Shown piece by piece: positions 1 through 8,367 of a stretch of DNA of 64,000 nucleotides. Origin of the DNA: CAYJAD01 sp964368075 (GTDB lineage: Bacteria; Desulfobacterota; Desulfovibrionia; Desulfovibrionales; Desulfovibrionaceae). Below the pieces are notes generated by a model, which saw only the letters and a program-made list of their open reading frames with translations, made no database searches and was not told the DNA's origin. The position numbers and the translations under genes were made by a program. Location of the stretch: positions 1-64,000 of the forward strand of contig CAYJAD010000002.1 of the NCBI GenBank assembly GCA_964368075.1, written 5' to 3'. How positions within the stretch are numbered: the stretch's first letter is position 1; each line of letters opens with the position of its first letter.

Positions 1-109
1 ATAACCGTAGAAAAACATACCAAGGCTTACTGCCCCCTTCTTTGGTGAAGACCCGTGTTGTGAGAGAGGCAGAAGTCTTGATGAGAAAAATCGAAAACTG
101 AGAAAAAAG

Positions 110-147
110 AAGGGTTCAGAAGAATTGTGTTTTTCTTCTAAACCCTT
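110..147 (-). terminator. Intrinsic terminator of tRNA-Leu
   Basis: A 13-bp inverted repeat (AAGGGTTYAGAAG type arms, one G-U-compatible position) is followed on the minus strand by a T-rich run. It lies 11 nt beyond the CCA end of the tRNA gene, as expected for its terminator. Confidence 0.8.
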
Positions 148-158
148 GATATGTCTTA

Positions 159-245
159 TGGTGCCGAAGGGGAGACTCGAACTCCCATGCAGTTGCCCGC
201 ACTAGAACCTGAATCTAGCGTGTCTACCAATTCCACCACCCCGGC
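159..245 (-). tRNA. tRNA-Leu (anticodon CAG)
   Basis: Read on the minus strand, the 87-nt gene starts GCCGGGGTGG, has a D-arm with AATTGGTAGACA, an anticodon stem CTAGA/TCTAG around a loop with CAG, and a long variable arm typical of class II tRNAs. The T-arm contains GTTCGAGTC and the 3' CCA is encoded. The anticodon CAG reads CUG leucine codons. A terminator follows directly. Confidence 0.95.
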
Positions 246-322
246 AGGGATTGCATTGCTTGCGGTTTTTCTTTTATGTTAAGATGCGTACCTTGGCAAG
301 CATTTTTTCTTTATTTAGTCGA

Positions 323-411
323 TGCTGAAAAAGCATTTCCACCATTTTTCAGAAAGGCACGCCCACTCTAAAGACCCCTTCGGGGACGTTAGAAATGAAT
401 TCTGGTTCATT
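323..411. repeat. Dispersed ~90-bp structured repeat, copy A
   Basis: This copy matches positions 13411-13502 over about 90 bp, with an identical 18-nt core (AGAAAGGCACGCCCACTC at 351-368). Both copies contain a CCCC-(TTY)-GGGG mini-hairpin and an AGAA-NTGAA-TTCT mini-hairpin. Each lies just beyond the stop codon of a minus-strand gene. It may be a REP-like element or a terminator; function unknown. Confidence 0.6.
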
Positions 412-443
412 TTGCTAATCTTCATAGAAAAATATACGCAGAC

Positions 444-860
444 CTATTCCATACTAAAGTAATTGCCAAGTAAGAGAGACTCTCCATAATTATTTATAGA
501 GTCAGACCCCCAAGTTTTAAAGTAAGGACTTTCTACTACTTTCATACTACTTTTGTCTTCCGAAGGGACGATATGTAAGAGCATAAATGTTCCTGCTTGA
601 GGCGATTCAATTTTAAGTTCTCCTTCAACGATAAAGGCACTGCTTTTTTGCGTGTAAAATCTAACTCGTGCATAGGAACCACCGTTGTTAAAGGTGTCTA
701 CACCTTGCTCAGAAATACTCATGCAAATTAGTGTTGTTTGGTTGCAATATCTTCCTTCCCATGAGGGCATGGTCTGGCCTGTTGTATTCTCAGCTTGTGC
801 TTGTAAAGGCATTGTACAGGTAAAAATAAGTAAGAGTAGGCTATAAAATATTTTTTTCAT
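444..860 (-). CDS. Secreted protein of unknown function
   Basis: A 138-residue protein that I do not recognise. Residues 1-23 form a signal peptide (two Lys, a Leu-rich core, then QAQA before the cleavage site), so it is probably exported to the periplasm or beyond. Two cysteines near residues 39 and 46 (RYCNQTTLICM) could form a disulfide. It is the last gene of a three-gene minus-strand run of secreted proteins. Its start codon is 4 nt after the stop of the gene before it, and its binding site AAGGGAAA overlaps the end of that gene, so the two are probably translationally coupled. The codons look AT-rich. No domain can be named. Confidence 0.75.
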   Translation of the reverse strand: MKKIFYSLLLLIFTCTMPLQAQAENTTGQTMPSWEGRYCNQTTLICMSISEQGVDTFNNGGSYARVRFYTQKSSAFIVEGELKIESPQAGTFMLLHIVPSEDKSSMKVVESPYFKTWGSDSINNYGESLLLGNYFSME

Positions 861-864
861 GGCA

Positions 865-1488
865 CTATTTCCCTTCCTGTTGACTTGCTAAAGATACCAC
901 GGCAAAGGTTTCTAAGTTATTCCAAAGAATGGGTTTTAACTCTGCCGTGAAAGCAATGGTTTTTTCATGCTCGGGATTGCGCAACACGCCTTTTACAGCA
1001 ATATTTCCGCTATCCAGCTCTTTTGCTTCTGTTACTTGCGCCCAATATGCAGGGGCTCCGCCAGACATACGAATATGCAAATCTTTACCGTCATAGTGTA
1101 CAGAACCGTATTGGCCAGGGGCTATGGCTGGTAAATCGTAATCAAAAAATTTCTTTATAACCTCTTCGACATCTTGCAAGGAAACAAGGCGTTCTCCTAA
1201 GGGAGCAGAGCCTCCCCCTGCTTTTAAAAGAGCAGGGGCTGTGCGTGCTTTCCTTAAAGGATACATTTTTTCCACGTAAAGAGCGCCAAAGTATAAAAGT
1301 TTTTCTGGTGTTTTAGGGTTAAAAAAATCTTTTTGTTCTACAGTGTTGAGAAAAACGTTTGTCAACTGACTTATAACAATGCTCATTCGCTTTTGCGCTT
1401 CCGGCGTCACATCTTGTGCTGCTGTAGCTGAGAGCACACTACTTACTAAAAAGCATGCACAGAAAATTCCAATCCAAAAACGTTGCAT
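865..1488 (-). CDS. Secreted protein of unknown function
   Basis: A 207-residue protein with an N-terminal signal peptide (about residues 1-23, ending SATAA) and no further membrane segment. The start has a good ribosome binding site (AAAGAGGT, 5-6 nt spacing). The mature part is mixed alpha/beta by eye, with a motif-poor C-terminal half (VKGVLRNPEHEKTIAF, then LWNNLETFAVVSLAS) resembling small periplasmic ligand-binding folds only in a general way. It is the middle gene of the three-gene secreted set at 444-2430. I do not recognise the family. Confidence 0.75.
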   Translation of the reverse strand: MQRFWIGIFCACFLVSSVLSATAAQDVTPEAQKRMSIVISQLTNVFLNTVEQKDFFNPKTPEKLLYFGALYVEKMYPLRKARTAPALLKAGGGSAPLGERLVSLQDVEEVIKKFFDYDLPAIAPGQYGSVHYDGKDLHIRMSGGAPAYWAQVTEAKELDSGNIAVKGVLRNPEHEKTIAFTAELKPILWNNLETFAVVSLASQQEGK

Positions 1489-1545
1489 TTTTACCTCTTT
1501 TTGATGTTGTAATATGTATGGCCATCTTGAAGCCTATGGTTTGGC

Positions 1546-2430
1546 TTAGTTATATTTATAGACTATTCCCATTTCACGTAATTTTTTTACTATGGTTTTG
1601 CTCACATTGTCAGTAACTTTGAAATTATTTTTTTGCAAAAGATCATAAGCAAATTTTACAATGGGGTAGTAGGTAGATGTTTTATTTTCTTTAAGAAATC
1701 TATTGTAAGAGCTTTTAACCTCTGGAAGTAAAACTCTTTTTGCACCGTACACAGGTGTATTGTCAATACCTAGAAGATACAGGTCTACCAAACGGTTGAG
1801 GGGGTTTTGCACAAGTGCGGCTATGGCTGTATCCGGGAATTTTTTTGCTATGGAATCTCCCAAAATAATCATTTCGCGCAATTCATCATAGCTTACAGTT
1901 AAGCCAGCATCCTCTACCACATACTCATTTTTTTTCGCAAAAGCAAAATACGCTCTGAGCGTGGGGGATACATATTTCCCAAAAGTTTTTACAAGATAAT
2001 TCGTATCAGCAACAGGTACATATGAACCTTCCATAGCTACTAAATGCAAGCCATAGGTAGCAGCAACTTCTCTGGCTTTACTGACAGCATTTTCATCAAT
2101 AACTGAAAGATTATTAAAAGCCGCATCATTATAAGTTTTTTCAGCAATCTTTAAAAAATATTTATAAAAAACAAGAAAAGCCGCGTCACGAGTTTCTGGT
2201 GAATCTTGCTCAGTAAAAGTTCCAAAATATAAATCTTTAGCTTTTACAATGTTTTTTGCAGTGGCAGTGGGGTCCGTTTCAATATTTTCTAAGTCCATCT
2301 CATAATTTGTTACTTTTATAGTATCCACTTCTGCTTGCGCCAAATGAGGCATGAAACAAGCAAAAAATGCTGCAAAAATACATAAAGCTTTAAAAAAGGA
2401 CAGACTATTCTTCCTAGGTAAAATTTTCAT
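1546..2430 (-). CDS. Secreted protein of unknown function
   Basis: A 294-residue protein that opens the three-gene minus-strand cluster. It starts after a strong AAGGAG site. A long basic n-region precedes a hydrophobic stretch (about residues 13-33, ending LAQA), a signal peptide predicted to be cleaved there. The mature region is rich in Lys, Tyr and Asn, largely helical by eye, with no recognisable catalytic motif. Together with the next two genes it may form an envelope or secreted complex; that is inference from co-direction, close spacing and shared export signals. Confidence 0.75.
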   Translation of the reverse strand: MKILPRKNSLSFFKALCIFAAFFACFMPHLAQAEVDTIKVTNYEMDLENIETDPTATAKNIVKAKDLYFGTFTEQDSPETRDAAFLVFYKYFLKIAEKTYNDAAFNNLSVIDENAVSKAREVAATYGLHLVAMEGSYVPVADTNYLVKTFGKYVSPTLRAYFAFAKKNEYVVEDAGLTVSYDELREMIILGDSIAKKFPDTAIAALVQNPLNRLVDLYLLGIDNTPVYGAKRVLLPEVKSSYNRFLKENKTSTYYPIVKFAYDLLQKNNFKVTDNVSKTIVKKLREMGIVYKYN

Positions 2431-2631
2431 ATGTACTCCTTGTTATGAAATATATTTTTATAATAGACAAAGTAGGTACTATCATAGGCCACATGGTATA
2501 TCAAATCTAATGTTTTTCATAAAAAAGGAGTCTGCACACTCGCAAAAACTTTGTCTTCCTCGTGTCTTTTCCTTTTTAAACCGATTGCTAACTAACGGTA
2601 GTTGAAAAACAGTCTGTTATGGCGCGTTTTG

Positions 2632-2680
2632 AGGGGAAAGGGGTACTTTTTGGCGCAAGCAAAAGTGCCCCTTTCCCCCT
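2632..2680 (-). repeat. Long hairpin after yedF (GGGGGAAA-arm family, copy 1)
   Basis: Arms of about 19 bp (2632-2650 and 2661-2680, one bulge and one G-U position) enclose the 10-nt loop TGGCGCAAGC. The same loop occurs at 45678-45687. It lies 17 nt beyond the yedF stop and probably ends or protects that transcript, although there is no clean T-run. Confidence 0.6.
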
Positions 2681-2696
2681 TAAGAATGGAATGAAT

Positions 2697-3296
2697 TTAA
2701 GGTCGTATGACTTTAGAGGCTAGTTGCAGGGATGTTACAATATCTAACATATTGGATGTATCGCCCACACTTTTTTGCTCTAGTAATGAATAATGAGCTA
2801 AACAAGTGCCACAGACCAATACATTTATGCCGCTTTGCTCTAAGCTTTGTAGGGGAGATAGTGCCGCATGCCCTTGGCTTGCCAACTTAACTCCACCATT
2901 AAGTAAAACGACACGCCACAGATTTTTGCCCATTTCTGGCAAGGTGTTTAGAAAGGTGAGCATAAGTTTTTCTCCAAGGCCATCATCTCCAAGGCCAAGG
3001 AACTCCGTGGTAATAAATACCAAAATTTTTTCTTCTGCTTCCTCATCCTGTATTAGAACATCAGCCTGTGGCAAGGCGGCTTCGCCATTTTTTTGTGCTG
3101 AAAGCAGAAAATCTGTGCTTTGGGCTGTGCTTTGCACTGTAAAACCTTGTTGCTCAAGATAGCGACTGACATTTTCCACGGCAGGCTCATTGTCTACCCA
3201 TATATTCACAGCTTGTACGGCATGTTCCTGTAAATACTTGCGGCATTGTACCACGGGTTGAGGGCAGGGTAAGGTTCTAAAGTCTAATGTATCCAT
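2697..3296 (-). CDS. yedF: Sulfurtransferase-like selenium metabolism protein YedF
   Basis: This 199-residue protein has an N-terminal TusA/SirA-like domain with the conserved CPQPV motif (Cys10) and a C-terminal DsrE-like domain (about residues 90-195, with FLGLGDDGLGEKLM and VLVCGTCLAHYSL). This architecture is the YedF family, which in other genomes tracks with selenium use and selenophosphate synthetase. Its exact reaction is unsettled; it is thought to handle sulfur or selenium on the N-terminal cysteine. The link matters here because the window also encodes a peroxiredoxin with an in-frame UGA at 37679-38296. The start has an AAGGAG site. A long hairpin follows the stop. Confidence 0.88.
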   Translation of the reverse strand: MDTLDFRTLPCPQPVVQCRKYLQEHAVQAVNIWVDNEPAVENVSRYLEQQGFTVQSTAQSTDFLLSAQKNGEAALPQADVLIQDEEAEEKILVFITTEFLGLGDDGLGEKLMLTFLNTLPEMGKNLWRVVLLNGGVKLASQGHAALSPLQSLEQSGINVLVCGTCLAHYSLLEQKSVGDTSNMLDIVTSLQLASKVIRP

Positions 3297-3319
3297 ATAT
3301 TCTCCTTATGTATTCTTTA

Positions 3320-3464
3320 GGAAACACTGATTAAATGCCTTTTCGCCCTCTAACTGCGTCAGACTCATCTTACTAAGACTGCATGTATGTCTATATACTA
3401 TGCACCCTTAGCAAAATTCGCCTTCCTTGTTAGAGAACAAAAAATCTATTAAATCAGTGTTTCC
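3320..3464. repeat. 145-bp element with terminal inverted repeats
   Basis: Near-perfect 17-bp inverted ends (3320-3336, GGAAACACTGATTAAAT; 3448-3464, its complement with one change) bound a region with a second inner pair, CTCTAAC and GTTAGAG. It lies between holB and yedF with no coding sequence inside. The layout is that of a short palindromic or MITE-like element, but no second copy is visible in this window. Confidence 0.55.
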
Positions 3465-3543
3465 TTTACAAAAGTATTTTGACTACAACTGGGCTAGCAA
3501 AGTTTTTTTAAGTAAGAGAGAAAAGCCTGTTGTAAAGTCTTTG

Positions 3544-4485
3544 TTAGCGTAATAAACAGTATAGTTGTGTAGCTAAGGCATCCAATACACGGGCAGGATT
3601 AACACTATATTGTAAAGCTTCTTGAGCTTCGTCGAGCATATGGCTTATCGTGAGCCGCTTTGCTGTTGAAAGAGTTTTAAAGCAGGGGGTAAGCGGCCCT
3701 GTAGTGCCAATTTCTGGGGTATGACTCAACGATGTAATGAGTCTTTTTTGGCAAAGCACAAGGACATTTGTGGCTAAATCTGGAGTAACTGCTCCCTTGG
3801 TTGCTGTCATGGTCCACCACCCTTGTCCGCTTTGTAAGAAATGTGCCAGCGCTTCTTCCCAAGGGCGTAAGTAAGCGTCTACATGATGGGAAGATGGCCA
3901 TGGCAATGTGGCCACCCATGAACGCGATACTAATGTGGGTAAAATTTGTTCTCTTTGTGGTGTGAGCAATACAAAGATTGTTGTGGGGGAGGGCTCTTCC
4001 AGTACTTTAAGAAGGGCATTGGCCGCAGCATTACGGCTTATATCTATACCGCTAATGATAACGACGCGTTTGGCACCACTACGTGTGGTGTCGCCAAGTT
4101 TGCCTTTTAGGGCAGAGGCATTTTCTTTGTTTAATGCCCGAACGGGCCCGGGGGTTTCAGCATCGGCAGTATTAGAAATGCGTCCATCGAAGGCGAGGAC
4201 ATCGGGGTGGATACCAGCACCTATATGCAGGCAGGCAGAGCATTGTCCGCAGGGGTCATGGTTATTTGCCTGTTGGCAGTGGTGTACCGTGGCCCACCAT
4301 AACGCCATGGCTTGTCTTTCTTCTTCCACGCCTCCCTCAAACAAGAGAACTTGAGGTGCTATGCCTGCAAGTTCCAAAAGTCGAGAACGTAGAGGGGAGA
4401 GAGCATCTTTTTTAGCCGCGTGAAGGGCCTTGCGTGCGTCATCAACGCAAAGCCCCAAATCTGTATCTTTTGCAATGCGGGCCAT
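3544..4485 (-). CDS. holB: DNA polymerase III delta' subunit
   Basis: This 313-residue protein is the delta' member of the clamp loader that opens and loads the sliding clamp onto primed DNA. The zinc module is clear (HDPCGQCSACLHIGAGIHPDV, about residues 76-96), as is the family segment RVVIISGIDISRNAAANALL leading to KVLEEP (sensor 1 region). A Walker A lysine motif is absent, as is usual for delta'. The start of purA's reading frame end lies only 12 nt downstream of nothing else; purA (upstream on this strand) ends 12 nt before the holB start, so the two are likely co-transcribed. The C-terminal third is divergent. Confidence 0.85.
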   Translation of the reverse strand: MARIAKDTDLGLCVDDARKALHAAKKDALSPLRSRLLELAGIAPQVLLFEGGVEEERQAMALWWATVHHCQQANNHDPCGQCSACLHIGAGIHPDVLAFDGRISNTADAETPGPVRALNKENASALKGKLGDTTRSGAKRVVIISGIDISRNAAANALLKVLEEPSPTTIFVLLTPQREQILPTLVSRSWVATLPWPSSHHVDAYLRPWEEALAHFLQSGQGWWTMTATKGAVTPDLATNVLVLCQKRLITSLSHTPEIGTTGPLTPCFKTLSTAKRLTISHMLDEAQEALQYSVNPARVLDALATQLYCLLR

Positions 4486-4497
4486 GGCTTACATGCA

Positions 4498-5781
4498 TTA
4501 GGCTATGCTAATGGTTTGGTCGCGCTCTGGTCCAACAGAAATATAGCTAATTTTTACCTTGCACAGTTCTTCAATTCTGTGCACATATTTTTGCACTGTA
4601 GGGGGCAAACTTTCCCATGTGGTACAGGCAGAAATATCTTCGTTAAAGCCAGGTAAGGTTTCATAAATGGGCTCTACCTTGCCAAGGGCGCCTTCATCTT
4701 GTGGGGGCACTTGAATGGTTTGACCATTATAGGTATAGGCAGTGCAAATTTTAATGGTTTCAAGGCCTTTTAGCACGTCAAGCTTGGTGAGAGCTATGTC
4801 TGTAAGACCATTTAAGCGAATACTTTCGCGTAAAATAGCTATGTCTAGCCAACCGCAACGGCGAGCACGTCCTGTGGTGGCACCAAATTCATGCCCTTGT
4901 TTGCGTAAAAATTCTCCGGTGGCATCTTCGAGTTCCGTGGGAAAGGGGCCAGCCCCTACTCTTGTGGTATAGGCTTTTACTATGCCGATGATGGTTTCAA
5001 GGCTACGGGGGCCTACACCACTACCAGAAGCCGCACAACCTGCCACGGTGTTAGATGATGTCACAAAGGGATAGGTTCCATGGTCTATGTCTAAATGAAT
5101 GCCTTGAGCGCCTTCAAAAAGAACAGATTTATTGGCTTCCCAAGCTTGTTCAATTTCGGTTGAAACATCTGCCAAATAAGGTACAAGACGCGGTGCAATA
5201 CTAATGACTTCTTCAAAGACAGTTTCAGCGTCTAACGGCTCGGCATTGTAGAGAGCTTTTAGCAGGGTGTTTTTTTCTTCTAAAGCTGTGACAATTTTTG
5301 CACGTAACAAGGACGCATCTGCCAAATCTGCGGCACGTATGCCAATGCGAGACATTTTATCTTCGTAGCAGGGGCCTATGCCGCGACCTGTGGTGCCAAT
5401 TTTTTTGTCTGCTGCCTTATGATTTTCTCGTGCGGCATCTAGAGCCTTGTGGTAAGGTAGGATAAGGTGCATTTTTTTGCTGAGCTTTAGACGCTCTGGG
5501 CTTACATCTACGCCTTTAGCAGCTAACTTATCAATTTCTTGCAACAAAACAAAGGGGTCGCAAACAACACCATTGCCTATGCAGCAGATTTTATCTTGAT
5601 GCAAAATGCCAGAAGGAATAAGATGCAAAATAGTTTGTTCGTCCCCTACCTTGATGGTATGTCCGGCATTATTACCGCCTTGAAAACGAACAATAACATC
5701 CAATTGGCGGCTGAGTAGGTCTACTATTTTCCCTTTGCCTTCATCGCCCCATTGGGCTCCAATTATAACCACATTTGACAT
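4498..5781 (-). CDS. purA: Adenylosuccinate synthetase
   Basis: It catalyses GTP-dependent joining of IMP and aspartate, the first step from IMP to AMP, in the cytoplasm. The N-terminus VVIIGAQWGDEGKGKIVDLL carries the GDEGKGK phosphate loop. RFQGGNNAGHTI, GTTGRGIGPCYEDK and the C-terminal KISYISVGPERDQTI are all diagnostic. I placed the start at 5781 (MSNVVIIG, 427 residues), because AAGAGGT lies 6 nt upstream and this matches the family length; the open frame extends 12 codons further without support. It is followed by holB after 12 nt. A structured palindromic region lies 70-120 nt upstream. Other purine genes in the window are the AICAR transformylase gene, purD and purE. Confidence 0.97.
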   Translation of the reverse strand: MSNVVIIGAQWGDEGKGKIVDLLSRQLDVIVRFQGGNNAGHTIKVGDEQTILHLIPSGILHQDKICCIGNGVVCDPFVLLQEIDKLAAKGVDVSPERLKLSKKMHLILPYHKALDAARENHKAADKKIGTTGRGIGPCYEDKMSRIGIRAADLADASLLRAKIVTALEEKNTLLKALYNAEPLDAETVFEEVISIAPRLVPYLADVSTEIEQAWEANKSVLFEGAQGIHLDIDHGTYPFVTSSNTVAGCAASGSGVGPRSLETIIGIVKAYTTRVGAGPFPTELEDATGEFLRKQGHEFGATTGRARRCGWLDIAILRESIRLNGLTDIALTKLDVLKGLETIKICTAYTYNGQTIQVPPQDEGALGKVEPIYETLPGFNEDISACTTWESLPPTVQKYVHRIEELCKVKISYISVGPERDQTISIA

Positions 5782-5848
5782 ATTCTTACCTCTTAACAGT
5801 CTGTCAAAAAACGCCATGTATTTGGCTTATAGTAAAAGTTAAAAGCGT

Positions 5849-5902
5849 ACTCATTACTATTGTTACACGTAACAATATGGCCTTAGGCCTTGCGGCATGA
5901 GT
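5849..5902 (-). promoter_or_regulatory. Nested palindromes upstream of purA
   Basis: A 20-nt inverted repeat (9-bp arms TATTGTTAC / GTAACAATA around AC, 5858-5877) is nested within an outer ACTCAT/ATGAGT pair (5849-5854, 5897-5902), with GGCC-TTA-GGCC between. It may be a regulator site or purA leader structure, or the terminator of the 6055-6390 gene. Confidence 0.45.
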
Positions 5903-6054
5903 GTTTTTTTGACTTTTTGTAATTCATATCTTTTGAACGGACTGAGGAAAATTGAGTTTTGCAACAGTCTTTTGTTTCTGCGCACATGCTTTGCAAAAAT
6001 GGGCAAAGCTTTTATTAGCTACGCTATTGTAAGATAGATGTCAAACAACACTTG

Positions 6055-6390
6055 TTAGGTATTCTTCGGGGCTTTAGGGGTGAAGTTTAGCTGAGTTGCT
6101 TTTGCAGGTTCAGGCGCTTTTTGTGGGGTTAAGTCTCTTTCTAAGGAAAAATTAGATAGCTGCATGGGTTCCATGTTGTCTGGGCGTACTTGCTGTGCCC
6201 AGTGATGGTTAAAAAGCTGGTTTTTCCAACGCTTTGCTTGAATGAAAGAAAAAACAAGGGCGGCTTCTTCCCAACGTTTTGTGGGTTCAAAACGATGTAC
6301 CTTTTCCGCATAGTTGTCCCAAAGTGCCATAAGAGAAGCTTCATCAAGGGCATCAAGTTGACGAGCTAGGCGAAGTAAAAGTTGTTCCAT
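6055..6390 (-). CDS. Small conserved-looking protein of unknown function
   Basis: A 111-residue protein that I do not recognise. The start was set at MEQLLLRL (6390) because GGGAG lies 6-7 nt upstream; the open frame reaches 6435 without a binding site. The N-terminal 75 residues look helical and Trp-rich (LMALWDNYAEKVHRF, TKRWEEAALVFSFIQAKRW), followed by a Pro/Lys-rich tail (PQKAPEPAKATQLNFTPKAP) that is likely disordered. There is no signal peptide or membrane segment, so it is probably cytoplasmic. It reads toward purA with a 270-bp gap. Confidence 0.7.
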   Translation of the reverse strand: MEQLLLRLARQLDALDEASLMALWDNYAEKVHRFEPTKRWEEAALVFSFIQAKRWKNQLFNHHWAQQVRPDNMEPMQLSNFSLERDLTPQKAPEPAKATQLNFTPKAPKNT

Positions 6391-6929
6391 ATATACTCCC
6401 AAAATACAAAACAGAATTAAATAATGTGAGGCCAAAGTAAGGTTAGACTAGACTGTAGACATAGATAAGTTCAAGAAAACAAAACTGAAGTGAGATTAAA
6501 AGTTAGGGGTAGAGTCGTTTCTTTGCTTCGTGTAACGCATCAATTTTTACAGTAAGCTTTTTAGTATATTTCATAAACAAAGGCCACAATAGACAGATTA
6601 ACAAATTAGCTTCTAGAAGCCAAGTGTTTATATGCGGTTTTCGTTGAAAAATTTGTATTGCTTCTGTGTTTTCGTAAATTGCAAGTTGTTGAGATATATG
6701 CTAAGCGATGCTAACGAAAGACGATTTTTTGCAATAGTCTGCTTAAAAAAGACTTTATCAAGGAAACTTACATGAAATACTTGTATTGTTATTTTTTTTT
6801 CACAGACTGTTAGAGAGCCGTGCTTTGCTTGATGCTTTTTGTTTTTTTACATGAGTATTGCTTTTGCCAAGCAGACATATAAACAATTTTGACAGAATTT
6901 TATTTTTTACCATCTACCAAGAGGATATC
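6391..6929. other. 539-bp non-genic AT-rich stretch before the AICAR transformylase gene
   Basis: There is no normal-sized gene. At 6772-6813 a 13-codon frame (M-K-Y-L-Y-C-Y-F-F-F-T-D-C) follows an AAGGAA site on the + strand. Its Tyr/Phe richness resembles an attenuator leader peptide, but no clear terminator/antiterminator pair is visible after it. Otherwise I see nothing. Confidence 0.4.
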
Positions 6930-8207
6930 ATGAGCGACCTAAAAGATATGTATAAAAAAGTACAAAAAGATGCTTTTCCTGACACTATGACTATAACACT
7001 TGGTTCTGAAACCTTAGTGTATAAAAAGCGTACGTGGAATATTGATGATGAAGAAAAGGGCTTGCGTTATGGTGAAAACCCAGGTCAACCGGCAGCACTA
7101 TATCAAATGGTGGAAGGCTCTTTAACTTGTGGTGACTTAACATGGCGCGGCCCTGAGCACGGTATTGTTTCTGCCCTGAATGAAGAAAATATGTTGCAGG
7201 CTGGCAAACACCCAGGGAAAACTAACTTAACAGATGTTGATAATGGTGCAAATATTTTACAATATTTAACCGATCATCCTGCCGCTATTATTATTAAACA
7301 CAATAATCCTTGCGGTGCCGCGTGGTCACGCCAAAGCATTGGCGATGCGCTTGAAAAAGCTTTTTGGTGTGACCGTATTGCTGCCTTTGGCGGTGCAGTG
7401 GTGGTTAATCGTGAACTTGATATGCAAAGCGCCACATTGATAGCAGAAAACTACTTTGAAGTAGTGGCCGCTCCTTCCTATGCCGAAGGGGTGCTTGAAG
7501 TGTTAAAAGGGCGCAAAAACTTGCGTATTATTCAATTGGCCGGTCTTGCACAATTGCAAAATTTGACGAGTTCTTCCTTTCTTGACATTAAAAGTCTTGC
7601 CGATGGTGGCATTATTGTACAAAAATCTTTTGTTAACGCCATTACGTCGCCTTGTGACTTTTTGCCTGCCACAGGCTCTGGTAAAGATGGTGTTACCGTA
7701 ACCACACGTAAGCCTACACCGCAAGAAATGGATGATTTGTATTTTGCTTGGGCCGTTGAGGCTGGAGTTACTTCTAATTCTGTTATTTTTGCTCGCAATG
7801 GCGCCACTGTGGCCATTGGTACCGGCGAACAAGATCGCGTGGGCTGTGTGGAATTGGCTATTCATAAAGCATATACTAAATATGCAGATACATTATGCTT
7901 TCGCGAACAAAATATGACTTTATATGAACTGCAATTAAAAGCGGCACAAGATGCAGAAGCAGCCAAAATTTTAGCTGATATTGATGCGCGAACAAAGGAA
8001 GCCTGTGGTGGGCTTAAAGGAACTGTATGTATTTCTGATGGCTTCTTCCCCTTCCGAGATGGGGTAGATGTAGCCATGGCTCAAGGTATAAGTGCCATTG
8101 GGCAGCCTGGTGGATCCATGCGTGACCATGAAATCATTATGGCATGTAATGAAAAAAGCCCACAAGTAGCCATGGTATTTACTGGGCAACGTTCTTTCAA
8201 GCATTAA
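6930..8207 (+). CDS. AICAR transformylase, stand-alone PurH C-terminal domain
   Basis: It transfers a formyl group from 10-formyl-tetrahydrofolate to AICAR, the ninth step of IMP synthesis. LRYGENPGQPAALY (about residue 46), the catalytic-region KHNNPCGAAW, TSNSVIFARNG and the C-terminal PGGSMRDHEII are AICARFT signatures. The usual N-terminal IMP cyclohydrolase domain of bifunctional PurH (about 200 residues) is absent, so the 425-residue protein is monofunctional and ring closure must come from another gene. The start at 6930 (MSDLKDMY) has GAGG 6 nt upstream; the longer frame lacks support. Desulfovibrionaceae are known to have this split arrangement. Two hairpins follow the stop. Confidence 0.88.
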   Translation: MSDLKDMYKKVQKDAFPDTMTITLGSETLVYKKRTWNIDDEEKGLRYGENPGQPAALYQMVEGSLTCGDLTWRGPEHGIVSALNEENMLQAGKHPGKTNLTDVDNGANILQYLTDHPAAIIIKHNNPCGAAWSRQSIGDALEKAFWCDRIAAFGGAVVVNRELDMQSATLIAENYFEVVAAPSYAEGVLEVLKGRKNLRIIQLAGLAQLQNLTSSSFLDIKSLADGGIIVQKSFVNAITSPCDFLPATGSGKDGVTVTTRKPTPQEMDDLYFAWAVEAGVTSNSVIFARNGATVAIGTGEQDRVGCVELAIHKAYTKYADTLCFREQNMTLYELQLKAAQDAEAAKILADIDARTKEACGGLKGTVCISDGFFPFRDGVDVAMAQGISAIGQPGGSMRDHEIIMACNEKSPQVAMVFTGQRSFKH

Positions 8208-8212
8208 TTTTT

Positions 8213-8265
8213 TTGAGAGGGAAGGGTGCTTTTGCCAAAATCCAAAAATTTCCTTTCCCTCTCAA
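8213..8265 (+). repeat. Hairpin directly after the AICAR transformylase gene
   Basis: TTGAGAGGGAA (8213-8223) pairs with TTCCCTCTCAA (8255-8265), with additional pairing toward the loop. It begins 6 nt after the stop codon and resembles the GGGGAAA-arm hairpins found after other genes in the window. Confidence 0.5.
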
Positions 8266-8310
8266 GCTCCCCTATCTCTTCAAAACGCTTTAACTATTAT
8301 AATGTTAAAT

Positions 8311-8344
8311 GAGCCCCCTGCACAATGAACTGTGCAGGGGGCTC
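8311..8344. terminator. Hairpin between convergent genes
   Basis: A perfect 14-bp stem (GAGCCCCCTGCACA and its complement) has the loop ATGAAC. It sits between the convergent AICAR transformylase and nitroreductase genes and could stop transcription from both sides. Related CTGYGCAATGAA-type hairpins occur at 17210 and 45591. Confidence 0.7.
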
Positions 8345-8367
8345 AAAATATGCATTCGTTGGGATTT

